64,000 nt of DNA from Pararhizobium_B sp963760965 (GTDB taxonomy: Bacteria > Pseudomonadota > Alphaproteobacteria > Rhizobiales > Rhizobiaceae). The stretch spans positions 1-64,000 of the forward strand of contig CAVXEW010000009.1 of NCBI GenBank assembly GCA_963760965.1, written 5' to 3'. The translations under genes were made by a program, and so were the position numbers. How positions within the stretch are numbered: the stretch's first letter is position 1; each line of letters opens with the position of its first letter. Below the pieces are notes generated by a model. The model saw only the letters and a list, made by a program, of their open reading frames with translations. It was not told the origin of the DNA and did no database searches. This document shows positions 9,825 through 19,254 of the stretch, one piece after another.

Positions 9825-10427
9825 CTATCCGGCAAGCCGCGCAGCGATCTTCGCGACGTGGCCTCCCTGGTAGCGCGCCGCCGCCAGTTCGACTTCCGAC
9901 GGCGGGCGAGAGCCGTCGCCGGCCGCGATCGTCGTGGCACCGTAGGGCGAGCCTCCCTTGATTTCGTCGACGCCCATCTGCCCCTGGAAGGCGTAGGGGA
10001 GGCCCACGACCACCATGCCGTGGTGCAGGAGCACGGTGTGGAAAGAGAGAATCGTGGATTCCTGCCCGCCGTGCTGGGTCGCCGAAGAGGACATGACCGA
10101 GCCGACCTTTCCGACGAGTTTCCCCTCGGCCCAGAGCGGTCCGGTCTGGTCGAGCACGTTCTTCATCTGCGCCGACATCATGCCGTAGCGCGTAGGCGCG
10201 CCGAAGACGAAACCGTCGTAGTCGGCAAGTTCCAGCGGGTCGGCGAGCACCGGCGCCTCCTGATCCAGCTTGTAGTGGGCCGCCTTCGCGACCTCCTCGG
10301 AGACCAGTTCAGGCGCGCGCTTGACAGTGACGTCCGCGCCGGCCTCGCCCGCACCTTCTGCGGCTGCCCTCGCCATCTTCTCCATATGGCCCCAGCTGGA
10401 ATAGTAGAGCACCAGTATCTTCGTCAT
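9825..10427 (-). CDS. wrbA: NAD(P)H:quinone oxidoreductase WrbA
   Basis: Flavodoxin-like quinone reductase, 200 residues, the normal WrbA length. FMN-contact motifs are clear: LVLYYSSWGHMEKMA, GAPTRYGMMSAQMKNVLDQTG and SSATQHGGQE. It performs two-electron reduction of quinones and protects against redox stress. ATG 10427 follows AAGGAG at 10433-10439 (minus strand). The frame extends further upstream but without family sequence. Divergent from the CinA-like gene. Confidence 0.94.
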   Translation of the reverse strand: MTKILVLYYSSWGHMEKMARAAAEGAGEAGADVTVKRAPELVSEEVAKAAHYKLDQEAPVLADPLELADYDGFVFGAPTRYGMMSAQMKNVLDQTGPLWAEGKLVGKVGSVMSSSATQHGGQESTILSFHTVLLHHGMVVVGLPYAFQGQMGVDEIKGGSPYGATTIAAGDGSRPPSEVELAAARYQGGHVAKIAARLAG

Positions 10428-10624
10428 TTGTCGCTCCTTCGCGATTTGGTTGCAAGAACGGCTTTCCCCTTCACCCGTCCACATAGCAGCCGCCTGTCGC
10501 GAATGAAGTGAAGGAAGACCGAACGGTTCGTTCAGCGGCCGGCGACGCCAACTTGCGTCCCGGCGTGCCTCCGCTATATCTGCCGCCACGCGCACGGCGC
10601 GGCATCGACGTTCGAGAGGTCCTC

Positions 10625-11383
10625 ATGCCCCCATCCGATACCGGCCACGGCACCGTCACCGCGGCCATGCTCGCCATCGGCGACGAACTGCTGTCAGGTC
10701 GCACCAAGGACAGGAACATCGCCCACCTCGCGGAGACGCTGACCGTCACCGGCATCGACCTCAGGGAGGTACGCATCGTTCCGGACGACGAGGCTGCCAT
10801 AGTGGATGCAGTCAACGCACTGCGCCCGCGTCATGACTACGTCTTCACTTCGGGTGGCATCGGCCCCACGCACGACGACATCACGGCCGACGCAATCGCC
10901 AGAGCCTTCGGCGTCGCCTGCGTCCACGATCCGGCGGCGATGGAGCTGCTCGCGCAGCATTATGCCGCTCGCGGGATGGAATTTACCGACGCGCGCCAGC
11001 GCATGGCGCGAATGCCTGCAGGCGCCGCGCATATCGAGAACCGGGTCTCGAAGGCACCGGGCTTCGTCATCGGCAACGTACACGTCATGGCGGGAGTGCC
11101 TTCGGTCTTCCAGGCGATGCTGGATGCCGTTCTCCCGAGCCTCAGGACGGGCGCGAGGGTTCTGTCGCGCGCCGTCGACTGTCCGTTCGGAGAGGGAGAG
11201 ATCGGCACGCCGCTCGCCGAAATCCAGAAGGCCCATCCCGATGTGTCGATCGGCTCCTATCCGCGCTTCCAGGGAGGCGGCTACTCCACGCAGATCGTCA
11301 TCCGGAGCCGTGACGAGACGACGCTCCACGCCGCCGAAGAGGCCGTCAAGGCGATGCTCGGCGAGCTTTCCGGTACCGCCTGA
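10625..11383 (+). CDS. CinA-like / MoaB-Mog molybdopterin-binding domain protein
   Basis: Cytoplasmic protein of 252 residues containing only the molybdopterin-binding-like (MoCF_biosynth) domain of competence/damage-inducible protein A. Motifs: AIGDELLSGRTKDRN near the N-terminus and FTSGGIGPTHDD (nucleotide/pterin loop). It lacks the C-terminal deamidase domain of full-length CinA, as is common in alphaproteobacteria. ATG 10625 has GAGAGG upstream; the frame opens earlier at 10508. The substrate of these short forms is uncertain. Confidence 0.83.
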   Translation: MPPSDTGHGTVTAAMLAIGDELLSGRTKDRNIAHLAETLTVTGIDLREVRIVPDDEAAIVDAVNALRPRHDYVFTSGGIGPTHDDITADAIARAFGVACVHDPAAMELLAQHYAARGMEFTDARQRMARMPAGAAHIENRVSKAPGFVIGNVHVMAGVPSVFQAMLDAVLPSLRTGARVLSRAVDCPFGEGEIGTPLAEIQKAHPDVSIGSYPRFQGGGYSTQIVIRSRDETTLHAAEEAVKAMLGELSGTA

Positions 11384-11392
11384 CGCCGCACT

Positions 11393-13348
11393 TCAGCCCG
11401 GGCGGGTACCGTGCGCGGTGACGATGGCGTCGGCCTCCTTGCCATAGAGCTCCTCGAAATGGTCGAAAGCCTTCGAGAAGTGCCCGATGCCCTGGGTCGC
11501 CGAACGCAGCGAATGCGAGAGGTCGTCGAGCGCACTCCCCGGAACGAGCGCCCGGAAGACGTCCCAGCCCTGCGCACCATCGTCGCGGTCGAAGCCGAGG
11601 ACCTGTCCGCGGAACGAGGATACGATGGGCACCAGCGCGCCGGAAAACACCGACGGAATGTGTATCTCGATCCGGTAGATCGGCTGCATCAGCACGGAGG
11701 CCGCCTGCTCCAGCGCCTGCTTGACGCCCATTCGGCCAGCGGCTCGGAAGGCGAAATCCGAACTGTCGACGGAATGATGCTGCCCGTCTGTGAGGGTGAC
11801 GCCGACATCGATCACGGGGAAGCCAAGCGGGCCGCGCTCCATTGCCTCACGGGCACCGGCTTCGACGGCCGGGATGTAGTTCCTCGGAACCGCGCCACCC
11901 TTCACCGTTTCCCCGAAGGCAAATCCCGAACCTCGTTCGGTCGGGTGAACGCCAAGCTTTACATCGGCGAACTGCCCTGCCCCGCCAGTCTGCTTGCGAT
12001 GCCGGTAGTGCACGTCCGCTGCCTTCGTGATGGTCTCGCAATACGACGGGTCTGGAACCTTCTCTCTGACTTCGAGCTTGAAGACCTCCGACAGCATCCG
12101 GCACACTTCGCGCATGTGGACCGGCCCCTGCGCCCGCACCATCTGCGCACCCGTTCCCTCCTGCTGGGCGACAATAAGGCTGTGGTCCGTCTCTGCCAGC
12201 TTGGCGAGTGTGCCGGGAAGCTTGGTCTCGTCGCGTTCGTTGACCGGCACGAGGACGCGCTCGACCATCGGCGCGGGCGGTGTCGTCCACTCGGGCGCAG
12301 GGATGGCGCGATCCGCCGTCAGCAATGCCGGCGAAGCGAGGTGATCCGATTTGACGGCCGCGAATATTGAGCCTTCCTCGACCGCTCCCGAGGGAAAGGG
12401 ACGCTGGGTTCCCGGATCCTGCACCGAGCCCAGACCGGCTCCTGCGAGTGTCGCGCCCTGCTTCAGCCCTGCAGAGAGCGCGCGCACGAGCACCGTCTTG
12501 CCGACGCTCTGCCGATGAAAGGCGTGGAAGCTGACCGCCAGCAAGTCGCCCTGCTCGATCCCGCCTTCCGCGGCCAGCCGCGCGCGCAGCGTATCATCCG
12601 CCGGCGCCTCGTGGCGCAGAGCCTTCATCAACCGCATCATGCCGTTGCCATGCCCGGCCGAGCCCACCATGACCGGAATGATCCGGTTCTCCTTGAGAAC
12701 GCGGGTGGAGATCGCATAGACGGCGTCGCTCGCCGGTTCCCGATCCTCGATGAGTTCCTCGAGCAGCCAGTCGTCGAACTCCGACAGATGCTCGAGCATC
12801 TCGGCCCGCGCCTCATGCTCTCGCTCGGCGACTTCGGGCGGCAATTCGACGAGCGCCGAAGGCTGGCCTTCGCGGTAGCGCCATGCCCGTTCGGAAATGA
12901 GGTCGCAGCTGCCGACGATCGTGTCCCCTTCGCGAATAGGAATCTGGCGCAACACCAGCGGATGGCTGCAGTAGGCCTGCAGCGCCGCGACGATGTCGCG
13001 CAACCGGCCCCGCGGTTCGTCCATCCGGTTGACGAACAGGATGCACGGCGTCCCGGAAGCTTCCAGGGCCCTGAGGTAGGGGGCCGCCAGCACCGCCTGC
13101 TCGGGATCGGGAGAAACGCACAGGATCGCCGCGTCGCTCGCAAGCAGCGCGTCCTGCGCATGCGCCAGCGCTTCGTTGGAGCCCGGCGTGTCCAGCCCGC
13201 ACCACGGTTCTCCGAGAAAGGTGAACTCACTCAGTCCCATCCCGTACGGCGACGTCGTCACGGTCGGTCGCCCCTCGAGCGAACCCAGCCTCTCGAGCAC
13301 CTTGGACTTGCCGGTTTGGGACGGTCCCAGTACCGTGAAGCAGCGCAT
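11393..13348 (-). CDS. Elongation factor G-like GTPase
   Basis: EF-G paralogue of about 651 residues with the translational GTPase domain followed by EF-G domains II-V (e.g. QTGGAGQFADVKL of domain IV). G1 is GPSQTGKS (8-15), G3 is DTPG (53-56) and G4 is NRMD (107-110). G3 is followed by Ser, where EF-G has the catalytic His, and G4 has Arg in place of Lys, so GTP hydrolysis may be slow. ATG 13348 is preceded by GAGGAA; GTG 13378 is an alternative. It is unlikely to be the housekeeping FusA. Convergent with the CinA-like gene. Confidence 0.83.
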   Translation of the reverse strand: MRCFTVLGPSQTGKSKVLERLGSLEGRPTVTTSPYGMGLSEFTFLGEPWCGLDTPGSNEALAHAQDALLASDAAILCVSPDPEQAVLAAPYLRALEASGTPCILFVNRMDEPRGRLRDIVAALQAYCSHPLVLRQIPIREGDTIVGSCDLISERAWRYREGQPSALVELPPEVAEREHEARAEMLEHLSEFDDWLLEELIEDREPASDAVYAISTRVLKENRIIPVMVGSAGHGNGMMRLMKALRHEAPADDTLRARLAAEGGIEQGDLLAVSFHAFHRQSVGKTVLVRALSAGLKQGATLAGAGLGSVQDPGTQRPFPSGAVEEGSIFAAVKSDHLASPALLTADRAIPAPEWTTPPAPMVERVLVPVNERDETKLPGTLAKLAETDHSLIVAQQEGTGAQMVRAQGPVHMREVCRMLSEVFKLEVREKVPDPSYCETITKAADVHYRHRKQTGGAGQFADVKLGVHPTERGSGFAFGETVKGGAVPRNYIPAVEAGAREAMERGPLGFPVIDVGVTLTDGQHHSVDSSDFAFRAAGRMGVKQALEQAASVLMQPIYRIEIHIPSVFSGALVPIVSSFRGQVLGFDRDDGAQGWDVFRALVPGSALDDLSHSLRSATQGIGHFSKAFDHFEELYGKEADAIVTAHGTRPG

Positions 13349-13553
13349 CGGCTTTTCCTCCCCTGCTTGTTTTTCCACAGGCCGCGAACACAGGATGCCC
13401 CGAACCAGGCCGCCGCGCCAGTGACAAATCGCCCGACGGGCCGGCCACCGCGCGAAGAAGCGTGCGACGGACTTGCCATCCGAGACCTGTTTCCGCTAAT
13501 TCCGGCCCATTCGAGCGGCAGCCTTGCCGCGATTGCAGCAAGGAGCGTCGCCC

Positions 13554-14051
13554 ATGTCTCTTCCTGAAAAGGCCTTTCCCGTCTCCTGGGACCAGTTCCA
13601 CCGCGACGCGCGCGCCCTCGCCTGGCGCCTGTCGGGCACGGGCCAGCAATGGAAGGCGATCGTCTGCATCACCCGGGGAGGACTCGTCCCGGCGGCCATC
13701 ATCGCGCGCGAACTTGGCGTCCGCCTGATCGAGACGGTCTGCGTCGCCTCCTACCACGACTACACCTCGCAGGGTGAAATGCAGGTGCTGAAGGAGATCT
13801 CGCCGGTCCTCGTCGAGGAAGAAGGCGCCCAGATCCTCATCGTCGACGACCTGACCGACACCGGCAAGACCGCGGCGATCGTGCGAGCGATGATTCCAAG
13901 GGCCCATTTCGCCACGGTCTACGCGAAGCCCAAGGGCCGGCCGCTGGTCGATACGTTCGTGACGGAGGTCAGCCAGGATACCTGGATCTATTTCCCCTGG
14001 GACATGGGCTTCACCTACCAGGAGCCGATCTCGAAGGACCACAAGGGCTGA
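13554..14051 (+). CDS. gpt: Xanthine phosphoribosyltransferase
   Basis: Purine salvage enzyme converting xanthine or guanine plus PRPP to XMP or GMP. It has 165 residues with the type I PRTase PRPP loop ILIVDDLTDTGKTA (about 99-112), ITRGGLVPA near 39-47 and the C-terminal WIYFPWDM of Gpt. ATG 13554 follows AAGGAG at 13540-13544. A terminator hairpin follows immediately. Confidence 0.94.
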   Translation: MSLPEKAFPVSWDQFHRDARALAWRLSGTGQQWKAIVCITRGGLVPAAIIARELGVRLIETVCVASYHDYTSQGEMQVLKEISPVLVEEEGAQILIVDDLTDTGKTAAIVRAMIPRAHFATVYAKPKGRPLVDTFVTEVSQDTWIYFPWDMGFTYQEPISKDHKG

Positions 14052-14057
14052 CGGGAA

Positions 14058-14080
14058 GAAGGCGGCACACGGCCGCCTTC
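14058..14080. terminator. Terminator hairpin between gpt and the BA14K gene
   Basis: Perfect 9-bp stem GAAGGCGGC (14058-14066) and GCCGCCTTC (14072-14080), 5-nt loop, followed by TCTCTGATT. It sits between convergent genes and may serve both strands. Confidence 0.65.
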
Positions 14081-14105
14081 TCTCTGATTCCATCCGGCCA
14101 ACCGG

Positions 14106-14540
14106 TCAGTATGGCGACACGCAGCGCCTGCGCGGCCCGTGGTATGGCTGATAGGTATCGGTACGCACGTCGTAGGAACGGTAGTGCCGCTCGCACCAGC
14201 GCACGTGGGACCGGCTCATCTGGTGCCGCGCTCCGCCCATCGCCCCGCCGATGATCGCGCCCGCGATGAACGCAGACGGCGGGAACCAGTAACCGTTGTA
14301 GTGCCGGTAGCCGCGCCGGTAGTGGCGGTAGCCGCGATGGCCGCCATAGTAGGGGTTTCCGTGCCGCATGTAGAAATGCCCGCCGTGGCGATTGCGATTG
14401 TACTGCGCGAGAACGACGCTGCTGCTCGCCACCCCGTCCTGCGAGGCACGGATCGGCGTAGCCGAGGCCGGCAGCGCGAGCGCAGCGACCATCAGGCAGC
14501 CGGCGGAGAGAGCGGTAAGTCGTCGGATTGCGGTCTTCAT
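14106..14540 (-). CDS. BA14K family lectin-like envelope protein
   Basis: Secreted or periplasmic protein of 144 residues with an N-terminal signal peptide (MKTAIRRLTALSAGCLMVAALALPASA), a Gly/His/Tyr/Arg-rich middle (about 50-85), a short hydrophobic glycine-zipper-like stretch (FIAGAIIGGAMGG) and the C-terminal BA14K signature, HVRWCERHYRSYDVRTDTY ending RRRCVSPY with two conserved cysteines. The family is named from a Brucella immunoreactive protein; its exact role is unknown. Confidence 0.85.
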   Translation of the reverse strand: MKTAIRRLTALSAGCLMVAALALPASATPIRASQDGVASSSVVLAQYNRNRHGGHFYMRHGNPYYGGHRGYRHYRRGYRHYNGYWFPPSAFIAGAIIGGAMGGARHQMSRSHVRWCERHYRSYDVRTDTYQPYHGPRRRCVSPY

Positions 14541-15038
14541 TCGATTGTCTCCAAGGTCCGTTGAAAGATCGGACGTCCCATCGCGAGCAAGAACTCCCGA
14601 AACTCTTTGATGGTTGCATCCGCCTCCAGGCGCCGGCCTTGATCCGAATCAGTTGATTCGCACTTTTCCCTTCTCCCGGAGCGCCTGTCGCGGGGATCCG
14701 CCGCCATCGCCCATCCCGTTTTCTCGCCGGCAACTTTTCACGGTTGACGCGGCTGCAACCCATGAATGCGCGCAGGTTCGCGATGTCCCCGGTTTCCACA
14801 GCGCACTCCACAACATGTGGTATCGGCAAATCTGCAACGAACAACCCCTTGACCAATCCACGTGACTCGATCCAAATGGGGCCACGTTGCGGCGGCGGCG
14901 TGGCCAGCGTTTCTTTTTCGGCCAAATCTTGAAAATCGGTAGCGAATCCAAGGCTCTGCGGCGCAATGAGAGCGCCATGGCATGCTCTTGGGTAGTGCCG
15001 CTTTTCTGGCCCGCCGGGCTGGTAGAAAGAACCTGTTA
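14541..15038. other. Non-coding stretch upstream of nrdJ
   Basis: About 500 bp between the divergent BA14K gene and the NrdR boxes. Short ORFs here have no recognisable product or ribosome-binding site. I see no riboswitch core; in particular no conserved cobalamin (B12-box) elements. It presumably carries promoter sequence for the BA14K gene and possibly for nrdJ. Confidence 0.5.
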
Positions 15039-15085
15039 ATACTATATTTAGTGTTTGCGACCAGCCTGAGCACAAGATAGCGTGT
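15039..15085 (+). promoter_or_regulatory. Tandem NrdR boxes upstream of nrdJ
   Basis: Box 1 at 15039-15054 (ATACTATATTTAGTGT) matches the NrdR-type palindrome ACACTATATATAGTGT at 14 of 16 positions. Box 2 at 15070-15085 (GCACAAGATAGCGTGT) matches at 11 of 16. The boxes start exactly 31 bp apart, three helical turns, the canonical NrdR spacing. They would allow NrdR with ATP/dATP to repress the ribonucleotide reductase. No nrdR gene is in the window. Confidence 0.8.
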
Positions 15086-15217
15086 CACCGAGGGACAATC
15101 CCAAAGGAACGCAAATTAGATCGGACCGGTCGCGCCATGACAGGCGCAGCCGGATGAGAGAAACTGTGCCGAAGTCCGGGGGACGAGACGCGGCACGCCG
15201 GCTAGAGGACGAAGGCA

Positions 15218-18200
15218 ATGCGCATCGAGCGTCATTTCACCAAGGCAGGCCAGTCGGCCTACGCGGAGATCGAGTTCCGCAAGGCGACGAGCGAGATCCG
15301 CAATCCTGACGGCTCGATCGTCTTCCGCCTCGCCGACATCGACGTTCCAGTGCAGTTCTCGCAGGTGGCGACCGACGTGCTCGCCCAGAAGTACTTCCGC
15401 AAGGCGGGCGTACCGGCCGTCCTGCGGCGGGTCGAGGAGAACTCCGTTCCCTCCTGGCTGTGGCGTTCCGTCGCCGACGAGAAGGCTCTCGCCGACCTGC
15501 AGGAGGATGCCCGCTTCGGCTCCGAGACCGATGCGCGCCAGGTCTTCGACCGCCTCGCCGGCACCTGGACCTACTGGGGATGGAAGGGCGGCTATTTCGA
15601 TTCGGAAGAGGACGCCCTCGCCTTCCGCGACGAACTGGCCTACATGCTCGCCACCCAGCGCGTGGCGCCGAACAGCCCGCAGTGGTTCAATACCGGCCTC
15701 CACTGGGCCTACGGCATCGACGGTCCCGGCCAGGGCCACTTCTACGTCGATCCCTTCACCGGCAAGCTCACCCAGTCGAAATCCGCCTACGAGCATCCGC
15801 AGCCGCATGCCTGCTTCATCCAGTCGGTGGGCGACGATCTCGTCAACGACGGCGGCATCATGGACCTCTGGGTACGCGAGGCGCGCCTCTTCAAGTACGG
15901 CTCGGGCACGGGCTCGAACTTCTCCCACCTGAGGGGTGAGGGAGAGAAGCTTTCCGGCGGCGGCAAGTCGTCGGGCCTGATGTCCTTCCTCAAGATCGGG
16001 GACCGCGCCGCGGGTGCCATCAAGTCGGGTGGCACGACCCGCCGCGCGGCCAAGATGGTCGTGGTCGACATCGACCATCCCGACATCGAGGAGTACATCG
16101 ACTGGAAGGTCAAGGAAGAGCAGAAGGTCGCCGCCCTCGTCACCGGTTCCAAGATCGTCGCCGGGCACCTGAAGGCGATCATGAAGGCCTGCATCAACTG
16201 CGAGGCCGACAACGACGCCTGCTTCGATCCCGCGGAGAACCCCGCACTGAAGCGCGAGGTGAAAGCGGCGAAGAAGAACCGCGTGCCCGAGAGCTACATC
16301 AAGCGGGTCATTCAGTTCGCGCGCCAGGGCTATCACGACATCGAGTTCAAGACCTACGACACCGACTGGGACTCCGAGGCCTATCTGACCGTCTCCGGCC
16401 AGAATTCGAACAACTCCGTCTCCCTGAAGGACGAGTTCCTGCGGGCCGTGGAATCCGACGGCGACTGGAACCTCACGGCACGCCTCGACGGCCGCGTGAT
16501 GAAGACGCTGAAGGCGCGCGACCTCTGGGAGAAGATCGGCCACGCCGCCTGGGCGTCCGCCGATCCGGGCCTGCACTTCAACACGACGATGAACGACTGG
16601 CACACCTGCGCTTCGGCCGGTGCGATCCGGGCCTCGAACCCGTGCTCGGAATACATGTTCCTCGACGACACCGCCTGCAACCTCGCCTCGCTGAACCTGC
16701 TCCAGTTCAAGGACGCCCGGACGAAGAACGTCGACATCGCAGCCTACGAGCATTCGGTCCGGCTCTGGACGATGGTGCTCGAGATCTCGGTGATGATGGC
16801 GCAGTTTCCGTCCAGGCAGATCGCCAGGCTCTCCTACGAGTACCGCACGCTCGGCCTCGGCTATGCCAATATCGGCGGCCTGCTGATGTCCTCGGGCATT
16901 CCCTACGACTCCAGTGAAGGCCGCGCGATCGCCGGCGCGCTCACAGCGATCATGACGGGCGTGGCCTATGCCACCTCCGCCGAGATGGCCGGCGAGCTCG
17001 GCCCCTTCCCCGGCTACAAGGCGAACCGCCAGCATATGCTGCGCGTCATGCGCAACCACCGCCGCGCCGCCCATGGCGAGAACCAGGGCTACGAGAAGCT
17101 CTCCGTGAACCCGGTCGCCCTCGTCCACGGCGACTGCCCGGACGAGGCGCTCGTCGCGCACGCCAGGGCGGCCTGGGACCGCGCCGTCGAGCTCGGCGAG
17201 AAGAACGGCTACCGCAACGCCCAGGCGACCGTCATCGCGCCGACGGGCACGATCGGCCTCGTGATGGATTGCGACACGACCGGCATCGAGCCCGACTTCG
17301 CGCTGGTGAAATTCAAGAAGCTCGCCGGCGGCGGCTACTTCAAGATCATCAACCGCGCCGTACCGGAGGCCCTGCGTACGCTCGGCTACGCGGAAAGCCA
17401 GATCGCCGAGATGGAGGCCTATGCGGTCGGCCATGGCAACCTGAACCAGGCGCCCGCCATCAATCCCGCCTCGCTCCGGTCCAGGGGCTTCACGGAGGAG
17501 AAGATCGCGGCGCTGAACACCGCACTGAAATCGGCTTTCGACATCAAGTTCGCCTTCAACCAGTGGACGCTCGGCGCGGACTTCTGCCGCGACGTGCTTG
17601 CCGTCTCCGACGAGCAGATGGCCGATCTCTCCTTCAACATGCTGGAGCACCTGGGCTTCGGGAAGAAGGAAATCGAGGCGGCGAACATCCACGTCTGCGG
17701 CGCGATGACGCTCGAGGGCGCCCCGCACCTGAAGGCTGAGCACCTGCCGGTCTTCGATTGCGCCAATGCCTGTGGCAAGATCGGAAAGCGCTATCTTTCG
17801 GTGGAGAGCCATATCCGCATGATGGCCGCTGCCCAGCCCTTCATCTCGGGCGCCATCTCCAAGACGATCAACATGCCGAACGATGCGACCGTCGAGGACT
17901 GCAAGTCGGCGTACATGCTCTCCTGGAAGCTGGCCCTGAAGGCGAATGCCCTCTACCGGGACGGCTCGAAACTCTCCCAGCCCCTCAACGCGTCGCTGAT
18001 CGAGGACGAGGACGACGAGGACGACGCCGTCGAGGAACTGGTCGCGGCGCCTGCCGCCGTCCAGGCGACGACCGTCACGGAGAAGATCGTGGAACGGATC
18101 ATCGAGAAGGTGACCCGCGAACGGGAGAAGCTGCCGAACAGGCGCAAGGGCTACACCCAGAAGGCCGTGGTCGGCGGCCACAAGGTGTATCTGAGGACCG

Positions 18201-18964
18201 GAGAGTTCGACGACGGCCGCCTCGGCGAGATCTTCATCGACATGCACAAGGAGGGCGCTGCCTTCCGGGCGATGATGAACAACTTCGCGATCGCCATCTC
18301 GCTCGGCCTGCAATACGGCGTGCCGCTGGAGGAATATGTCGAGGCCTTCACCTTCACCAAGTTCGAGCCGGCCGGCATGGTGCAGGGCAACGACGCGATC
18401 AAGAACGCGACGTCGATCATGGACTACGTCTTCCGCGAGCTCGCGATTTCCTATCTCGGCCGCCACGACCTCGCCCATGTCGACATCTCCGACTTCTCCA
18501 ACACGGCGCTCGGCAAGGGCATCAAGGAAGGCAAGGCGCAGGCATTCTCAAAGGGCCTCACGCGCGGCTTCAAACCGACGGTGGTCCCGTCGTCGGCACC
18601 AACGGGGCAGCGCCCGGGCAGCAACGTCACCGCCTTCGCCACTGCCGCCCGTCCCGCCGTCTCGGAACTTCGCGAGGAGGCGACCGCCTTCCGGCGCGAC
18701 TACGAGGAGCGTGCGAAGGACTTCGCCGAGGACATCTCCGACGAGGAGAACGACCTCTTTACGGACGCCGCGGCGGAGGAAGCGGCCGAAGCCAGGGCGG
18801 CAAGCGAGCCGGATGCCAGGCAGATCGAGGCCGACCGCCGCATGAAGTCGATCATGCAAGGCTATACCGGCAACATGTGCTCGGAGTGCCAGAACTTCAC
18901 CATGGTGAGAAACGGCACCTGCGAAAAGTGCGACACCTGCGGCGCGACGAGCGGCTGCAGCTGA
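15218..18964 (+). CDS. nrdJ: Adenosylcobalamin-dependent (class II) ribonucleoside-diphosphate reductase
   Basis: Large class II ribonucleotide reductase, 1248 residues, making deoxynucleotides using adenosylcobalamin to generate the active-site thiyl radical; it needs no oxygen and no small subunit. The finger-loop motif NPCSE is visible with Cys476, along with the loop SGTGSNFSHLRGEGE and a C-terminal cysteine cluster (CSEC, CEKCDTCG, CS) that relays electrons and may bind zinc. An acidic stretch (EDEDDEDD) lies near residue 930. ATG 15218 has GAGG upstream. Two NrdR boxes precede it and a strong terminator follows. A decayed copy of codons about 430-460 lies at 20391-20525. Confidence 0.96.
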   Translation: MRIERHFTKAGQSAYAEIEFRKATSEIRNPDGSIVFRLADIDVPVQFSQVATDVLAQKYFRKAGVPAVLRRVEENSVPSWLWRSVADEKALADLQEDARFGSETDARQVFDRLAGTWTYWGWKGGYFDSEEDALAFRDELAYMLATQRVAPNSPQWFNTGLHWAYGIDGPGQGHFYVDPFTGKLTQSKSAYEHPQPHACFIQSVGDDLVNDGGIMDLWVREARLFKYGSGTGSNFSHLRGEGEKLSGGGKSSGLMSFLKIGDRAAGAIKSGGTTRRAAKMVVVDIDHPDIEEYIDWKVKEEQKVAALVTGSKIVAGHLKAIMKACINCEADNDACFDPAENPALKREVKAAKKNRVPESYIKRVIQFARQGYHDIEFKTYDTDWDSEAYLTVSGQNSNNSVSLKDEFLRAVESDGDWNLTARLDGRVMKTLKARDLWEKIGHAAWASADPGLHFNTTMNDWHTCASAGAIRASNPCSEYMFLDDTACNLASLNLLQFKDARTKNVDIAAYEHSVRLWTMVLEISVMMAQFPSRQIARLSYEYRTLGLGYANIGGLLMSSGIPYDSSEGRAIAGALTAIMTGVAYATSAEMAGELGPFPGYKANRQHMLRVMRNHRRAAHGENQGYEKLSVNPVALVHGDCPDEALVAHARAAWDRAVELGEKNGYRNAQATVIAPTGTIGLVMDCDTTGIEPDFALVKFKKLAGGGYFKIINRAVPEALRTLGYAESQIAEMEAYAVGHGNLNQAPAINPASLRSRGFTEEKIAALNTALKSAFDIKFAFNQWTLGADFCRDVLAVSDEQMADLSFNMLEHLGFGKKEIEAANIHVCGAMTLEGAPHLKAEHLPVFDCANACGKIGKRYLSVESHIRMMAAAQPFISGAISKTINMPNDATVEDCKSAYMLSWKLALKANALYRDGSKLSQPLNASLIEDEDDEDDAVEELVAAPAAVQATTVTEKIVERIIEKVTREREKLPNRRKGYTQKAVVGGHKVYLRTGEFDDGRLGEIFIDMHKEGAAFRAMMNNFAIAISLGLQYGVPLEEYVEAFTFTKFEPAGMVQGNDAIKNATSIMDYVFRELAISYLGRHDLAHVDISDFSNTALGKGIKEGKAQAFSKGLTRGFKPTVVPSSAPTGQRPGSNVTAFATAARPAVSELREEATAFRRDYEERAKDFAEDISDEENDLFTDAAAEEAAEARAASEPDARQIEADRRMKSIMQGYTGNMCSECQNFTMVRNGTCEKCDTCGATSGCS

Positions 18965-18996
18965 GCCACAAGAAGGAAACCGATGAACGGACCTTC

Positions 18997-19030
18997 AAAG
19001 GGTCGCCCGCCGGGCGGCCCTTTGTCTTTT
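18997..19030 (+). terminator. Rho-independent terminator of nrdJ
   Basis: A 12-bp stem (18997-19008 with 19012-19023, one T-G wobble) with a 3-nt loop, beginning AAAGGG and ending CCCTTT, is followed by GTCTTTT. It is 32 nt after the nrdJ stop. A textbook intrinsic terminator. Confidence 0.88.
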
Positions 19031-19160
19031 CGGCGTGCTCGCGCTCGAGTGCCGGGAAGGTATCGCTCGTGCGGCGAGGAGGACTGCTCGCCCCCAGGCG
19101 GAGCCGGCCGAGGCAGAAGAAGAGGCATCGCAATCCAGGGTCGGTCGATTTCCACCGCAC

Positions 19161-19199
19161 TGTGTCAAACGTGACACTTCTCCGCGCACGATCTGCTAG
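19161..19199 (+). promoter_or_regulatory. Palindromic promoter/operator repeat, copy 1
   Basis: This 39-bp block recurs at 20576-20614 with only two differences. It opens with the inverted repeat GTGTCA-AACG-TGACAC (19162-19177). GTGACA at 19171-19176 could be a -35 element, with an AT-richer stretch around CTAGAT serving as -10. The TGTCA-N4-TGACA geometry is like a Crp/Fnr-family site, and a Crp/Fnr gene lies nearby at 21679. The regulator assignment is inferred. Confidence 0.6.
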
Positions 19200-19254
19200 A
19201 TTTTGCTGAGCTTTTTGCCGCTCAAGGAGCAACGAGCCCACAAGAGACCAGCCG

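Noticed and set aside
14200..14400. DNA tandem repeat in the BA14K gene
   Set aside because: The His/Tyr/Gly/Arg-rich protein stretch is only imperfectly repetitive and is typical of the family.
14541..15217. Cobalamin riboswitch upstream of the B12-dependent reductase
   Set aside because: I could not find the conserved B12-box or core elements; NrdR boxes explain the regulatory region better.
15116..18478. A 1120-codon open frame antisense to nrdJ
   Set aside because: High-GC shadow of a well-conserved gene; its translation is low-complexity Arg/Gly/Val/Asp-rich with no motif or start signal.
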